Positions 10,150-19,877 of a stretch of DNA of 64,000 bases are shown in pieces (positions within the stretch are counted from its first letter, which is position 1; each line of letters opens with the position of its first letter). The position numbers and the translations under genes were made by a program. Under the pieces are notes generated by a model that saw nothing but the letters and a program-made list of their open reading frames with translations, did not search any database and was not told where the DNA came from. This DNA comes from Hyaloperonospora brassicae (lineage: Eukaryota; Oomycota; Peronosporomycetes; Peronosporales; Peronosporaceae). The DNA is taken from contig CANTFL010000090.1 in the NCBI GenBank assembly GCA_947650285.1, positions 62,001 through 126,000 of the forward strand. The letters run 5' to 3'.

Positions 10150-11280
10150 GTAGAACTGAGTTCTGTCACTTCTCTACGAGGTAGAGCAACACAGGGCTTA
10201 GCCCCACAGAGATCCGTTCCAGCAAGCACAGAGCGTGGATACAAGCCTGGCTTGTTAGTCGCTGAGGCGATAGTTAAAGGCTTTGAGAAGCACTGGTCGA
10301 TATCAATCGATTCTGGGGCTTCATGCAACTATGCTAGACGCCGTTCCCTTGAGGGGAGTCAGCAATATACTGAGGCGCTCAAAGTGCACGATGGTGATTC
10401 CATCAATGTTCGGTTAGCGACGGGTAGTCGCGTTACTGTGCCTAAAGTTCCGTTGAACTTGGGCGTGAGGTTTTTGGACTTTGATAGCACGGAACGCTGT
10501 CTCGTCCTTGACTTGGATTCGAGATACGATCTCATCCTAGGCATGGCATGGCTTGAACGCCATGAACCATGGATCGATTGGAGGTCTAAGACCTTAGGCG
10601 CAACGCGCAATGTTCCTAGTGGAGTTTTGGAGAGTCATTAACCCACCTTTGCTAGGCAACAAAAGCGCTATTGGCGCGAGCCATTGACGGAAGATTTCAA
10701 TGTGCTGGACATTGGTATGTCGGAGTTGATTAACTCGAATGTCTATGACATGAATATTGAGCGGAGCTCTTCTAATGTGTTTGAAGAGAGTTGTACTCCG
10801 TTGATTGATACTCGTTGTAATAATGAGTCACTGCATGCGTCAAGCATGGTTGGCCTACGGGCGGGACATACAGGAAGTAATTTCCATGATGTCAGTGCGG
10901 TGGCACGTGAATTACCACAGAGTGAGGGCGGCCGTGATGGCACCTCACTGAATGTCGGTAATGACATTGATGGCGAGAAGCCAGAGTGTTCAGGGCTAGG
11001 CCCGAATGCTGTACGTGAAGTGGTCCGTGTAAATCCACTGGGTGAAGTGTTTGAGTTACGTAACACTTCACCAGATGTCGTTCAAGACATGAGCTCTCGT
11101 CCAGAGCGTGCTAAGACAAATAGCAATCACGGGGACCCGACTGTCCCGGCCTCTAGGAGGCGTACGGTTTCTGTGAGGAAACGATTCCAGCGTAAGGTGG
11201 CCACTGTGAAGCGCTCGACGTCTAAGAAGTCACGAAGTGATAATAGTATAATAAACTATATACACTTGTCAATGAGTTGA
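10130..11280 (+). pseudogene. element B pol, protease and spacer
   Basis: The -1 frame leads through VELSSVTSLRGR into an aspartic protease (SIDSGASCN catalytic motif, VRLATGSRV flap, YDLILGMAWL end). It stops at 10639-10641, then continues in the same frame from 10684 to 11280 as a Ser/Asn/Glu-rich spacer with a basic end (SVRKRFQRKVATVKRS). The spacer links protease to reverse transcriptase and has no recognised domain. One nonsense codon and a frame change at the end separate it from RT. Confidence 0.8.
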
Positions 11281-13003
11281 CTGGCCAGATCGATGGCAAT
11301 ATTTGTCTTGAGTCTCTTCCATCTTTTGGTACACTATTTCAACTAGACGAAATGTCTAACGGTGAATTTATCCAAGCCTTACAGGCAGGAAAATTATCCG
11401 AGTTAGTAGTCATTCGACCAGATATTGAGCTGAACTCATCCTCTTTATTAGACGAGTCTGTCCTTGAGGACACAAAGGCGGCATTGGATGCCAGTAGTGG
11501 ATCTTCTATCCTTAAGGATCCTCTTGATCCGTTCTATCCTTTGGTAAAGGAGTTTCAGGACGTGGTGTGTCACGACCCACCGTCCGTCTTACCTCCCGAT
11601 AGAGGTGTACGTCATGAAATTGACTTGGTTCCTGGAACTAAATACTGCGTAACACAGCAGTGGCCTTTACCGAAGGAACAGTGCGACTTCATTGACGACT
11701 CCTTTCGTGCAAAGCACGCAGCGGGCATGGTTCGTGAGATCAAATCTCCTCATTCCACGCCCACATTTTGTGTTCGAAAGCCCAATGGAAAGTGGCGCAT
11801 TGTTCATGCTTACAATAAGTTTAATGCTGCCACGATCCCGGCTCAGACACCAATCCCTCGGAAAGATGTTTTTCAGAACAATATGGTGGGATGTACGATG
11901 TACAGTGCACTAGATTTAGTCGATGGTTATTACCAATTACTCATGCGTGAGAAAGATATTCCGCTAACAGCTGTGAGTTCCCCGAGCGGTATGCTCTGGG
12001 AGTGGCTAGTTATTCCACAGGGCTTGTCAAACGCGCCAGCTACGTTCAATCGTCTTGTGACGCAACTGTTTCGGCCTCACCGAGATTATGCACAGACCTA
12101 CTTTGATGACATCTTTGTCCATAGTCGTGCTATGAACGGCCGGTATGATGTGGATAATCACATCGACCATTTACGAGCAGTGCTCGAGTGCATGCGCACA
12201 AACAAGTTGTATGCCAACGCCTCTAAGTGCATCTTTGGTGCACAAGAGATTCCCATTTAGGGTGCTTCATTGGGAAGCGTGGTCTTAGAGCGGATCCCGC
12301 TAAGATAAAAGCCATAGTCGATTGGCCGGTTCCTCAGAACCAGAAGTAATTACGTAAGTGGCTTGGTCTTGCCAATTACTTACACAAGTATAGTGCAAAC
12401 TATGCAGACATGGCTCGACCATTATCCAATCTCCTTAAAAAGGATGTGGAATGGTGTTGGACGAACACCGAGCAGGAAGCCTTTACGGCTGTAAAAGAGA
12501 GCCTTCTTCATGCGCCGATCTTGGCTTTGCCCGATCCTGATCGGCCTTTCAGTGTCGTCTGTGACGCATCTGACTTTGCCATTGGCAGTGATCTGTTACA
12601 AACAGATAATGATGGACGGGAACGCGTCATTGCGCTTGAGTCCAGGCAGTTGAAAGCAGCTGAAAAGAACTATCCAGTTCATGACAAAGAGCTACTTGCA
12701 ATGAAGTATGCTTTAGTCAAATTCAGAGTTCATCTGCTTGGCTCCAAGCCTTGTGTGATCTTTACAGATCATGCGTCATTACGCACTGCGACCCAGTCGC
12801 CACATCTCTCTCAGCGAATGGCCCGTTGGCTCTCATTCTTTGCGGAATACAACTTCGAGGTGAAGTATAAGCCGGGCAAGCCGAATGCTCTGTCTGATGC
12901 GTTGTCACGCAGGCCTGACTATGAGCTTGCTCATGTTACGACTCTGTCATCATCGGTCACAGACCTCATTCGTTCGGCATATGCCAAGATGAACATTGTG
13001 TAG
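11277..13003 (+). pseudogene. element B pol, reverse transcriptase and RNase H
   Basis: Reverse transcriptase motifs occur in order: HEIDLVPGTKY, QWPLPKEQ, KPNGKWRIVHAYNKFN, SALDLVDGYYQLLM, QGLSNAPATFNRL and the catalytic YFDDIFVHS. The frame stops at 12260 where one base is missing relative to element C (C reads on as IPFLGCFIGKRG). A second stop lies near 12347, where C has Asn. RNase H follows at 12410-13003 (VVCDASDFAIGSDLL, PVHDKELLAMKYALVKFRVH, TDHASLRTATQSPHLSQRMA) and is cut by another one-base loss after SAYAK. The copy cannot make an intact polymerase. Confidence 0.92.
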
Positions 13004-13005
13004 CT

Positions 13006-14700
13006 TTGCTACGTGCTCTGGGGAGCGAGGGGTTTAACGACTCAGACATTAAATTGTCGGCACGTTTGCGTGCGAGGCTACATCGATATTACATCGATCA
13101 AGGCCTGTTGTGCTATAGCACAGATATGGAGGATACTCCCCGTATCGTTGTCCCTCATGATGAGGAGTTAAAGTATCGCATCCTCTATGAGGCGCATGAT
13201 ACTGCGGTGAGAGGTCATCTCGGTCGAGAAAAGACATATAGCTCCGTGAGCCAATATTATTGGTGGCCCAAACTTTACAAATGGGTAAGTACATATGTGC
13301 GTACGTGCGAAACGTTTCAACGGGTGAAACCCTCAGCTCATGCGGCTGCTCAGATCGCTAGTCTCCCTATACCCTCTGGGTGCTGGGAGTCCATCAGCAT
13401 GGATTTCATGTTCGGTCTGCCGAAAGATGGGCAAGGCAATACGGGTTATGTGGTCTTTGTTGACCGTTTGAGCAAGATGGCTCACTTGGCGGCTGTTCCA
13501 GATACCATTGATGGTGAAGGTACAGCGACGCTGTTTATCGATCGAGTGTTTCGACAACACGGCTTGCCTGTGGCAATTGTCTCTGACCGAGACCCTCGCT
13601 TCAATGGGAAGTTTTGGAAGTCCATCTTTAAAGGCGCTCGGAACACGTTTGGACATGTCCACAGCGGATCATCCGCAGGCAGATGGTCAAACCGAGCGAG
13701 TCAATCGCGTTATCGGTGACATCTTGCGCAGTGTTTGCGCTAATACACCAAAACGTTGGAGTTCGATGATCCCTGTTGTTGAGTTTGCGTTGAACAACGC
13801 TGTTCATGCCTCTACAGGCTTTACTCCGTTCTACGTGAACGGTCTCACACACCCTCGCGTTCCGTTAACGCTACCACTGCGTGGTTCAGGGCTTGGTGGG
13901 GGAGAGATGGCCGATCGGCTTGCAGATATCAGCCCTGCTACAGTTCATAAACAGGTAAGCGAGTTTCTCGCAACGCGCTTGAATGTGTTACGACACGTGC
14001 GTGATGCACTGGTTGATAGCCAAGATAGACAAAAGGAGCAAGCTGATGTTAAAGGCAGAGGATGTATTGAACGTTATAATGTCGGAGACCAAGTTCTACT
14101 CAATGCTAAAAACCTACCTACAAATGTAGTCTCTGCTGTCTTCAAGACAAAGTTGCGTCCGCGCTTCATTGGGCCGTTCACGGTCATCGCTAAGAAGGGA
14201 TTGGCGTACACGCTCAACCTTCCGCGCAAACTGCGCACGCACCCAGTGTTCTACGTTGGCTTGCTTAAGCCGTATCGGGACCCGCCCATGTGAACTCGGA
14301 GGCGCTTGCGCCTGAAAATAAGGCCTTGACGTCGACTGTTGCATCCTAACCAGGAGGTCAAGCTGACCATCCACACGGACTAAGGCCAACTCCAACGCCT
14401 GAACACGGGCTTGCATCGCGCCGAGCGCACTTTGGGTCTAACCCAATGTCTCTCGGAGACCACTCAGCTCACGGAGCACCTTTCTATGCTCCTCCTTCGG
14501 TACCCCGACCGCCACCGACGCTGCTCGATGAGCAAGGGAACCACCAGTTTCATGTGGAGAGAATCCTTCAGCGACGTCGTCGTTGTGGCCAATACCAGTA
14601 TCTGGTGAAGTAGCGAGGGTACCCGGATTCGGAGAACTCGTGGGAGTATGAGATACCCCTTCGGCAGGACTGCCCTTACGCCGTGGATGTTTTTGATCAT
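13006..14700 (+). pseudogene. element B pol, integrase and chromodomain remnant
   Basis: The H2C2 finger is present but damaged: the His pair is intact (HDTAVRGHLGREK), while the second Cys of the C-x-x-C pair is Phe (CETFQRVK). The catalytic core reads MDFMFGLPKDG, VFVDRLSKM and SDRDPRFNGKFW, then shifts frame near 13640 and resumes in the frame ending at 14293 (TADHPQADGQTERVNRV, then GPFTVIAKKGLAYTLNLP). Beyond that stop the plus strand still encodes a Pro-rich linker and a chromodomain-like end (FHVERILQRRRR, QYQYLVK, stop 14611-14613, RGYPDSENSWE). The chromodomain stop replaces the Trp expected after LVK and is shared with element C. Confidence 0.88.
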
Positions 14701-15564
14701 CGTGGCCAGGGTCGCCTTGCGAGCGAAAACGCTTCTCACCAATAGTGGTGGGAGGTGGCGTGTTGCTCCGCACCTTAGGGTCGTGACCCGTGGCTACCAT
14801 TGTAGCCGGAGCATAACGCGTACGTGTACGCAACTGGCCTCTGGCCTTGAGCTTGGCATACTCGAACCGGAGCTTCCGTTCCAGACGAACGTCAGCCACA
14901 TCGGCGCTGGCCCGCAGCGTTGGAACACTGCTAAGATGCCGCTTGCGGTACACCCAACGGATGAACTCATTGTCCTCCTCCTCGGGCAGTTCGCCAGCGA
15001 ACAACAAGATGGGCACGCCCTTTACCGGTCGAACCGAAACACCACGAGAAAGATTTCAAGGTGTGCAAGGTACTGACCTTGCGTGGTATAGGCTGGTTCG
15101 AGATACCTCTCATTTATAGCCTTGCGAAAGGCGAAATCTTCTGGCGACGTAGCCTCGGGGCCAATGGCCCATGTTGAAAGGCTACGGCCTTCCGTTTGAC
15201 GGAGGCGTTGCTCCACTTCTGGTGTTGAGAACACGTAACCACTTCGGTTTCGAATAACCGCCTGGGTATGAGTGCGACGTAGAGCACGCTCCTCACGCTG
15301 ACGGATCAGCTGCTATTGCTCGTCGAGCGGGTTCGTGATGATGTTCTCATCTGCATCTGTTGTATGATGCTGCGCCACTGGCGCGGTGGTATCACCACGT
15401 TCAACGAACGGATTTGGTGCTGTTAGAGGACGAGCCTCAGGTACAGCGGAGTGGGATGATATCCCGTCATCTCCATGGACACTGGTATCACTACCATAGT
15501 CCACATCCTCGTCGAAGTCGAGGTAATATGAAAGAGTCCGAGACTCGTTGGGTGGCAATGCCAT
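14265..15564 (-). pseudogene. antisense open frame of element B
   Basis: It starts 107 bp from the 3' LTR (MALPPNESRTLSYYLDFDED) and reads back toward integrase. It is related residue by residue to the frame in element C at 60564-61864: shared blocks include APNPF-ERG, NPLDEQ, GRSL-TWAIG, IPILLF, KRHLSSV-LRASADVA-VRLERKLR, ARGQLRTRTRYAPA, SPNPGTLATSPDTG, GVPKEEH and LSGLRETLG. The last third is Leu/Gln-rich and probably coiled coil (ALELALVRVDGQLDLLVRMQ). Breaks: TAG at 15313-15315, a frame change near 15040, TAG at 14438-14440 and a one-base loss near the end. The 3' third overlaps the sense integrase tail and chromodomain. The product belongs to no family I recognise. Confidence 0.6.
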
Positions 15565-15658
15565 GGTGTTTTGTGTTAAGCAACCGCGAGGTTAAACACA
15601 CACACACCGACCTCTTCGAGGAAAGAAGCCGATTGAAGTTTTGTGGTAACGTCAGTCT

Positions 15659-15670
15659 GGTGGGGCAGGG
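15659..15670 (+). other. element B polypurine tract
   Basis: GGTGGGGCAGGG abuts the 3' LTR, as expected for the plus-strand primer. Confidence 0.7.
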
Positions 15671-16144
15671 TGTAACGGGGTTACACGTCGGCTGGTAGTC
15701 GACGATAGGTGTGGTGCACACAAGATAGGGAGTTACCCTATAAAGTAATTTTAGAACACAGTGAGCGTATCAATTGATGAAGACCGATGTCTGTCATCAA
15801 TTGATTGCGAGATCTTTTAAGAGCTTATTTAGGGCAGGTTAAATACGTTGTTCTAAGGTGTTCTTTTCGGTTAATCAAAGAAATAAAAATTCAGTTCCCC
15901 TTTTGATCAACATAAGACACGTGCCTTGCGAGGCGTCTTGATCGGAAGAGCTAGCAACGCCTGTAAAGGTAGCTACTCTTGAGCACTCTGTGCTGTGATT
16001 CTCTTGAATCGTTTGGCCCCCCTGGAACAGGGACCGTAAGCTCTCTGAGCTTGTTGACTCTCTGAGTTGGGTTCGTGGAACCAAAGTTGCTCGTAAGAGC
16101 GTTAAGTCTTCCTCTGACTTAAGGAGCTGTGTAGCTCCGCTACA
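15671..16144 (+). repeat. element B, 3' LTR (474 bp)
   Basis: Matches the 5' LTR at 8562-9035 apart from about six substitutions. It is followed immediately by the second CAGCC target duplication. Confidence 0.92.
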
Positions 16145-16149
16145 CAGCC
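16145..16149. repeat. target-site duplication of element B, right copy
   Basis: CAGCC, identical to 8557-8561. Beyond it the element A reverse transcriptase resumes, reading on the minus strand (LEWLVMQQGL). Confidence 0.9.
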
Positions 16150-17626
16150 CCTGTTGCATCACTAGCCACTCCAACAGCATACCGCTGGGGGTGCTCACTG
16201 CTGTGTACGGAACATCTTGTTCACGCATAAGGATCTGATAGAATCCATCCATCATATCCATGGACAAAAAGATGGTACTCTTTGACATACCATCTATGAT
16301 TACGTCCTTTCTTGGTATCGCCGTCTGAGCCGGTACCGTTGCAGCATTCAACTTGTTGAATGCGTGCACTATCCGCCATCTTCCTGTGGCCTTTCGCACA
16401 CAGAAGATCGGAGAGCTGTGAGAGGATGTTGATTCCCTCATATGGCCCGCTGCAAAGCGATCGGCAAAGAATTTGTCGATTGCTATTACTTGTTCACGAG
16501 GCAGTGGCCACTGCTTCATGACACAATATTTCGAGCCCGGTTTGAGCTCGATCTCGTGTCGAGTGCCTTTGTCCTTAGGCAACTCGCATGGCACGGATTC
16601 AGGGAACACATCCTTGGATTCGATCAAATCCTGATACAAAGGATTTTCCTGAAGCGACTTCCAGGATTGAGTTTCATATGTCTCAATTTGTGTCTTCTCA
16701 TCGATGACAGTTTCGTCCATCGATGAACAGCTGAGAACCCTCTTGGTCTTCGTAAACACCGTTGCCGATCGAATATCGGTAACTTACTCGTCCACCGCGA
16801 CGAGTACAAAGACCTGCTTGACTTTGCCACTGCGCCGATCATGCAAGAACCGTTTCGGTTCTAGCGTCGGCAGTTGAATTATCTCCGAAGTTAACTTCGG
16901 AGGCGCAACCAGATCAAGCGTGTAAGCGCCAACGCTTGATCCATTATTAACCAAGACATCCAGTGTCTCGATTACCTCCTGGGAAATCACTATCACAGGA
17001 TCTGGGAGAGTTTTCTCCACAATGTTGTGATCATCTACATTGTGTTCTTGTACAGTCGTGCTAACGACCGTACCACAAGTGAGGCCATCGCACTCGCTCG
17101 TAGTACACCCACGTGAGTGTGGGCGTTCCAAGATATTCGTCAGATGATTATCTGAGGAACAAGTAGCAGGTATCGTAACCGATCGATACTGCCAACTCAC
17201 TCTTGGCTCGTATCTCCTGATCCAAGGCAACCCTAAGATGAAGTCGAACTTGTCATCTAGGTCAAGCACGATGAAATCATCATCGTACTGTTCGCCTTTT
17301 AACGTGTAGTGGATTCCTACTACACGTTTCTTCACAGTGATCGATGCGCCTGTCGCTAGGCGCACCGTCATCTTCGTTGGAGGGATCTCCCGCTCCAGGA
17401 AGTTGATACATCCAGCCTCTTGTGACTGGCGGCGAACAAAGTTGTTCGACGCCCCACAGTCAACTAGGGCGCAAAGTGACAAGTCTTTTGTCACTTCTAA
17501 CTTCAAGGTGATGAGAGACACCTCATCACCAGGTGCAGAGACACACAGAAATTGTGTGTCGGGAGCAACCTTCTTCAGGAGATTTGCAAATTCTCTTGAT
17601 GTTGCTGGATCAGTAGGGCGCTCCAC
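16150..17626 (-). pseudogene. element A pol, 5' part: protease and first half of reverse transcriptase
   Basis: Protease starts in the -1 frame relative to gag (VERPTDPATS). The catalytic motif reads LVDCGASNNF, so the usual D-S/T-G is D-C-G. It is followed by VRLATGASI and FDFILGLPWI. A long linker leads to a TAA at 16784-16786 (VDE-stop-VTDI). The same frame then continues into reverse transcriptase: GTRHEIELKPGSKYC, KQWPLPREQ, RKATGRWRIVHAFNKLN, IFLSMDMMDGFYQILM and LEWLVMQQGL, where element B was inserted. The rest lies at 8556 and below. Confidence 0.88.
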
Positions 17627-17650
17627 CCCTACTGATCCCGACCGTTTTTT
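17607..17650 (-). promoter_or_regulatory. candidate -1 ribosomal frameshift signal, gag-pol junction of element A
   Basis: On the minus strand the slippery heptamer AAAAAAC (17650-17644) is in phase with gag (TCA AAA AAC). A 5-nt spacer follows, then a perfect 12-bp hairpin GGATCAGTAGGG / CCCTACTGATCC with an 8-nt loop (17638-17607). The gag stop TAG (17631-17629) lies in the upstream arm. Protease is open in the -1 frame across the hairpin. The arrangement equals that of element B although arms, loop and heptamer differ in sequence. Confidence 0.75.
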
Positions 17651-18654
17651 GATGGTCCACTTCGCTGTTGCGACTTCGCAACAGCAACGGACCCTCGCCC
17701 TCCAGTTCTTTTTGCTGGTGGGTGAATACTGCGCTCAGCACCGCGAGGTTCTGAGAGGGGGACACTACATTCGTATGCATAATGTCCCAGTTTGTGACAG
17801 CGATGGCATCTCACCATTCGCTTGTCGTTCATAGGGCAAGGTTTCTCGCCCTCGAGTTGACAGAAGTCTATTGGTTCTGGAAATCCGACAGCTAATCGTC
17901 TCTGTGAACGATGCGGGGTCAACGTAGCGTGAGACTGCCTCACACTATAATCTTCTTTCTCCGCTGCGAAGATTGCCTCTGAGAGCGTCTTTAAATCTCC
18001 GCGGAACAGTTGGTCCCTAACGGGACCGTCTGAAAGCCCTTGAATAAAGATTGTGATCAACACAAACTCACTCACAGGGTTCACTACCATGCAGCTTGCA
18101 AGGTAGCGTACGTGCTGAGCGTAAGCGTGAACCTTACGCTTACCCTGCTTGAGTTGCAGGAGATCAGATAGTGTCCTAAACTCTGCTCTGGGCGGCTCGA
18201 ACGTCTCACTGAGCAGGGTCTTGAAGACATCTAACGACCCAAACACATTTGGGTCATGCAACTTGAGGTTCAGGGCCCAAGCTCTGGATTCTCCTGCCAG
18301 GTTAGACTGAGCGAATGAGACTTGCATTCGCTCATTGTCGATGCGACGAGCATCGATAGCATCGTCCAGCTCGACGAAATACCTCAAAAGAAAGTCTTCT
18401 TCGACTACCCGATACTTGGAGACCTCTAGTTCTAGAGACTCCCGTCGACGCTCACGCGTCGGCTCTGCGGACTAAGACTGTTGTTGTCTCAGTGCTTCGG
18501 TCCGCTGGTGATCTTGTTGTTGTAACAAGGTCACCTGCGCTCGCGACTCATCAAGTTCTCGTTGCAAGAACTTGCTAATGACGGCATGTTGCTGGTCCCT
18601 ATCCCTTGATGATAGCATGGTCCATATGGCTTCCTCACCAACGGTCGAACTCAT
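17629..18654 (-). pseudogene. element A gag with CCHC zinc knuckle
   Basis: It begins MSSTVGEEAIWTMLSSRDRD and has a Gln-rich coiled-coil-like start, one in-frame TAG at 18472-18474, then the capsid core (LDDAIDARRIDNERMQVSFA, LQLKQGKRKVHAYAQHVRYL, FIQGLSDGPVRDQL). The nucleocapsid knuckle is CHRCHKLGHYAYEC (CX2CX4HX4C). It ends GRDQ-stop. Apart from the single nonsense codon it is one continuous frame of about 340 residues, better preserved than the element B gag. Confidence 0.85.
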
Positions 18655-18785
18655 TCGTTCGATCGCACTCTATTCGATGTCGCTCAAATGGGAGTAGCTC
18701 TCACGGGTCCCGTGAAAGCTGTCGCCGTCTACATCGTCCAACATGTTCATGTTGGGCGATGGGGTTGTGGTCCTTGGACGGACAA

Positions 18786-18798
18786 CGAAGTGCTACCA
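18786..18798 (-). other. element A primer-binding site
   Basis: On the minus strand TGGTAGCACTTCG lies two bases inside the LTR at 18801-19238, making that LTR the 5' one. Nine of the first bases equal those of the element B site. Confidence 0.7.
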
Positions 18799-18800
18799 GG

Positions 18801-19238
18801 TGTAACGGGGCACTGTTGACTACGTACTGGTTGACCAGTACGGAGTATACTTCCCTTGACGACAGTGGTCGACAGTGCCCTGCTAGGTGTTAAAGGAACA
18901 CAGAGGAAGGAAAGGAGACTAAGAAGTCCGACTAGTCTCTGGTAAAAGTAAAACTGTATTGATATAATTAAGTCCTATAACTCTTTGAATCTTCTGTTGT
19001 CCTGACTTAATTATACCAATATAACTAAATGTATGGTGACGTCTACTCACCACCCATTGCGCGCGTCTAGCAGCGATTGGTGGGTTGATATCATCACGAT
19101 ATCAACCAATGAGTAGACCCCTCGGTCATCTCAGCAATATCACCATGTCTGTGATATTGTTAAAATAATATTCGACGTAATTTCCTTTATTGTCAAATTA
19201 TTCAATGACAATTTCATGTGACGGGCTACCCCGTTACA
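18801..19238 (-). repeat. element A, 5' LTR (438 bp)
   Basis: Bounded by TGTAACGGGG and CCCCGTTACA and matching 3873-4308 over most of its length. The section 18966-19035 is much more diverged than the rest. Confidence 0.9.
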
Positions 19239-19540
19239 AATACAGTTAAGTTTCCAATAATCATCTTTGTCTTAATCTAGCTATATGAAACTATAATCTC
19301 CTATGTGGGTTTCTTGCTCGCCACCCATTGCGCGCGTCCAGCATCGATTGGTGGTTAATTTGTTTGATGTCGCGTCTACATCAACCAATGAGTGGAGCAC
19401 CCAAGAATATTACCCTCGGGCGTAACATTCCGCCAGCATCACCTCTTCTCGGGTAATGTTGATTGAATATTCGCTAAATGAATAATGTTCAAAATTGATA
19501 CGTTCGTATGAAATTCATGTAACGAGCTCACACCGTTACA
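19239..19540 (-). repeat. truncated, diverged LTR remnant related to the element A LTR
   Basis: It shares with the A LTR the ordered words CGCCACCCATTGCGCGCGTC, GATTGGTGG, ATCAACCAATGAGT and an end in TTCATGTAACG...CCGTTACA. The first part of the LTR is missing because the A LTR abuts it directly. It is an older copy that A joined or recombined with. Confidence 0.7.
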
Positions 19541-19609
19541 ACCACCGATTGTGCACGTCCATAAGTCGTCATACGCTTTTTGGTGGGTCTAATGGCAACA
19601 TTTATTTGA

Positions 19610-19681
19610 GGCCACGACTAGGGGCACACCCCATATTTACTACGGGCACACCCGCCCGCACAAAATGATAAAAAGGACTTC
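19610..19681 (+). repeat. left terminal inverted repeat
   Basis: Inverted partner of 21059-21130. The outer 24 bases and inner 16 bases match exactly, with eight mismatches in the middle. Confidence 0.8.
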
Positions 19682-19877
19682 ACATTTTGCAGTGCAGAAT
19701 ACCATACAAATACGTAGTCACTTACTACTGCTCCCTATCTTATACGGCAGATCCACTCATTCGCGAGATTCTATCAATCCATCTTATCCAGGGCAGTATC
19801 CAAACGGGTAATGCCTGCTGGGATCTCTACTGTCTCGAACACACGGTATTCGATCCAATGGTACGAAATACGATCCA

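Larger units (their letters stand above)
8562..16144 (+). mobile_element. Ty3/gypsy LTR retrotransposon B, full length, nested in element A
   Basis: The element is 7583 bp with two 474-bp LTRs, a primer-binding site, gag, a -1 frameshift module, protease, a Ser/Asn-rich spacer, reverse transcriptase, RNase H, integrase, chromodomain remnant and a purine tract. A 5-bp target duplication is perfect. By eye the LTRs differ at about six positions, so it is considerably younger than A, but pol already has several frameshifts and stops. Its integrase and antisense frame are close to those of element C and more distant from A, so B and C belong to one family. An open frame of unknown function occupies the opposite strand between integrase and the 3' LTR. 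Confidence 0.95.
3873..19238 (-). mobile_element. Ty3/gypsy LTR retrotransposon A (chromodomain type), interrupted by element B
   Basis: Read on the minus strand the order is: LTR (18801-19238), primer-binding site, gag, -1 frameshift module, protease, reverse transcriptase, [element B inserted], rest of reverse transcriptase, RNase H, integrase, integrase tail with chromodomain remnant, purine tract, LTR (3873-4308). Without B the element is about 7.8 kb. The protease-RT-RNase H-integrase order places it in Ty3/gypsy. Both LTRs start TGTAACGGGG and end in the inverted copy. Coding parts carry stops and frameshifts, so the copy is dead. The 5-bp flanks of the outer LTR edges (ggcgt on the left, aatac on the right) do not match, unlike those of element B. 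The plus strand also carries an extra open frame near the 3' LTR (separate entry). Confidence 0.9.
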
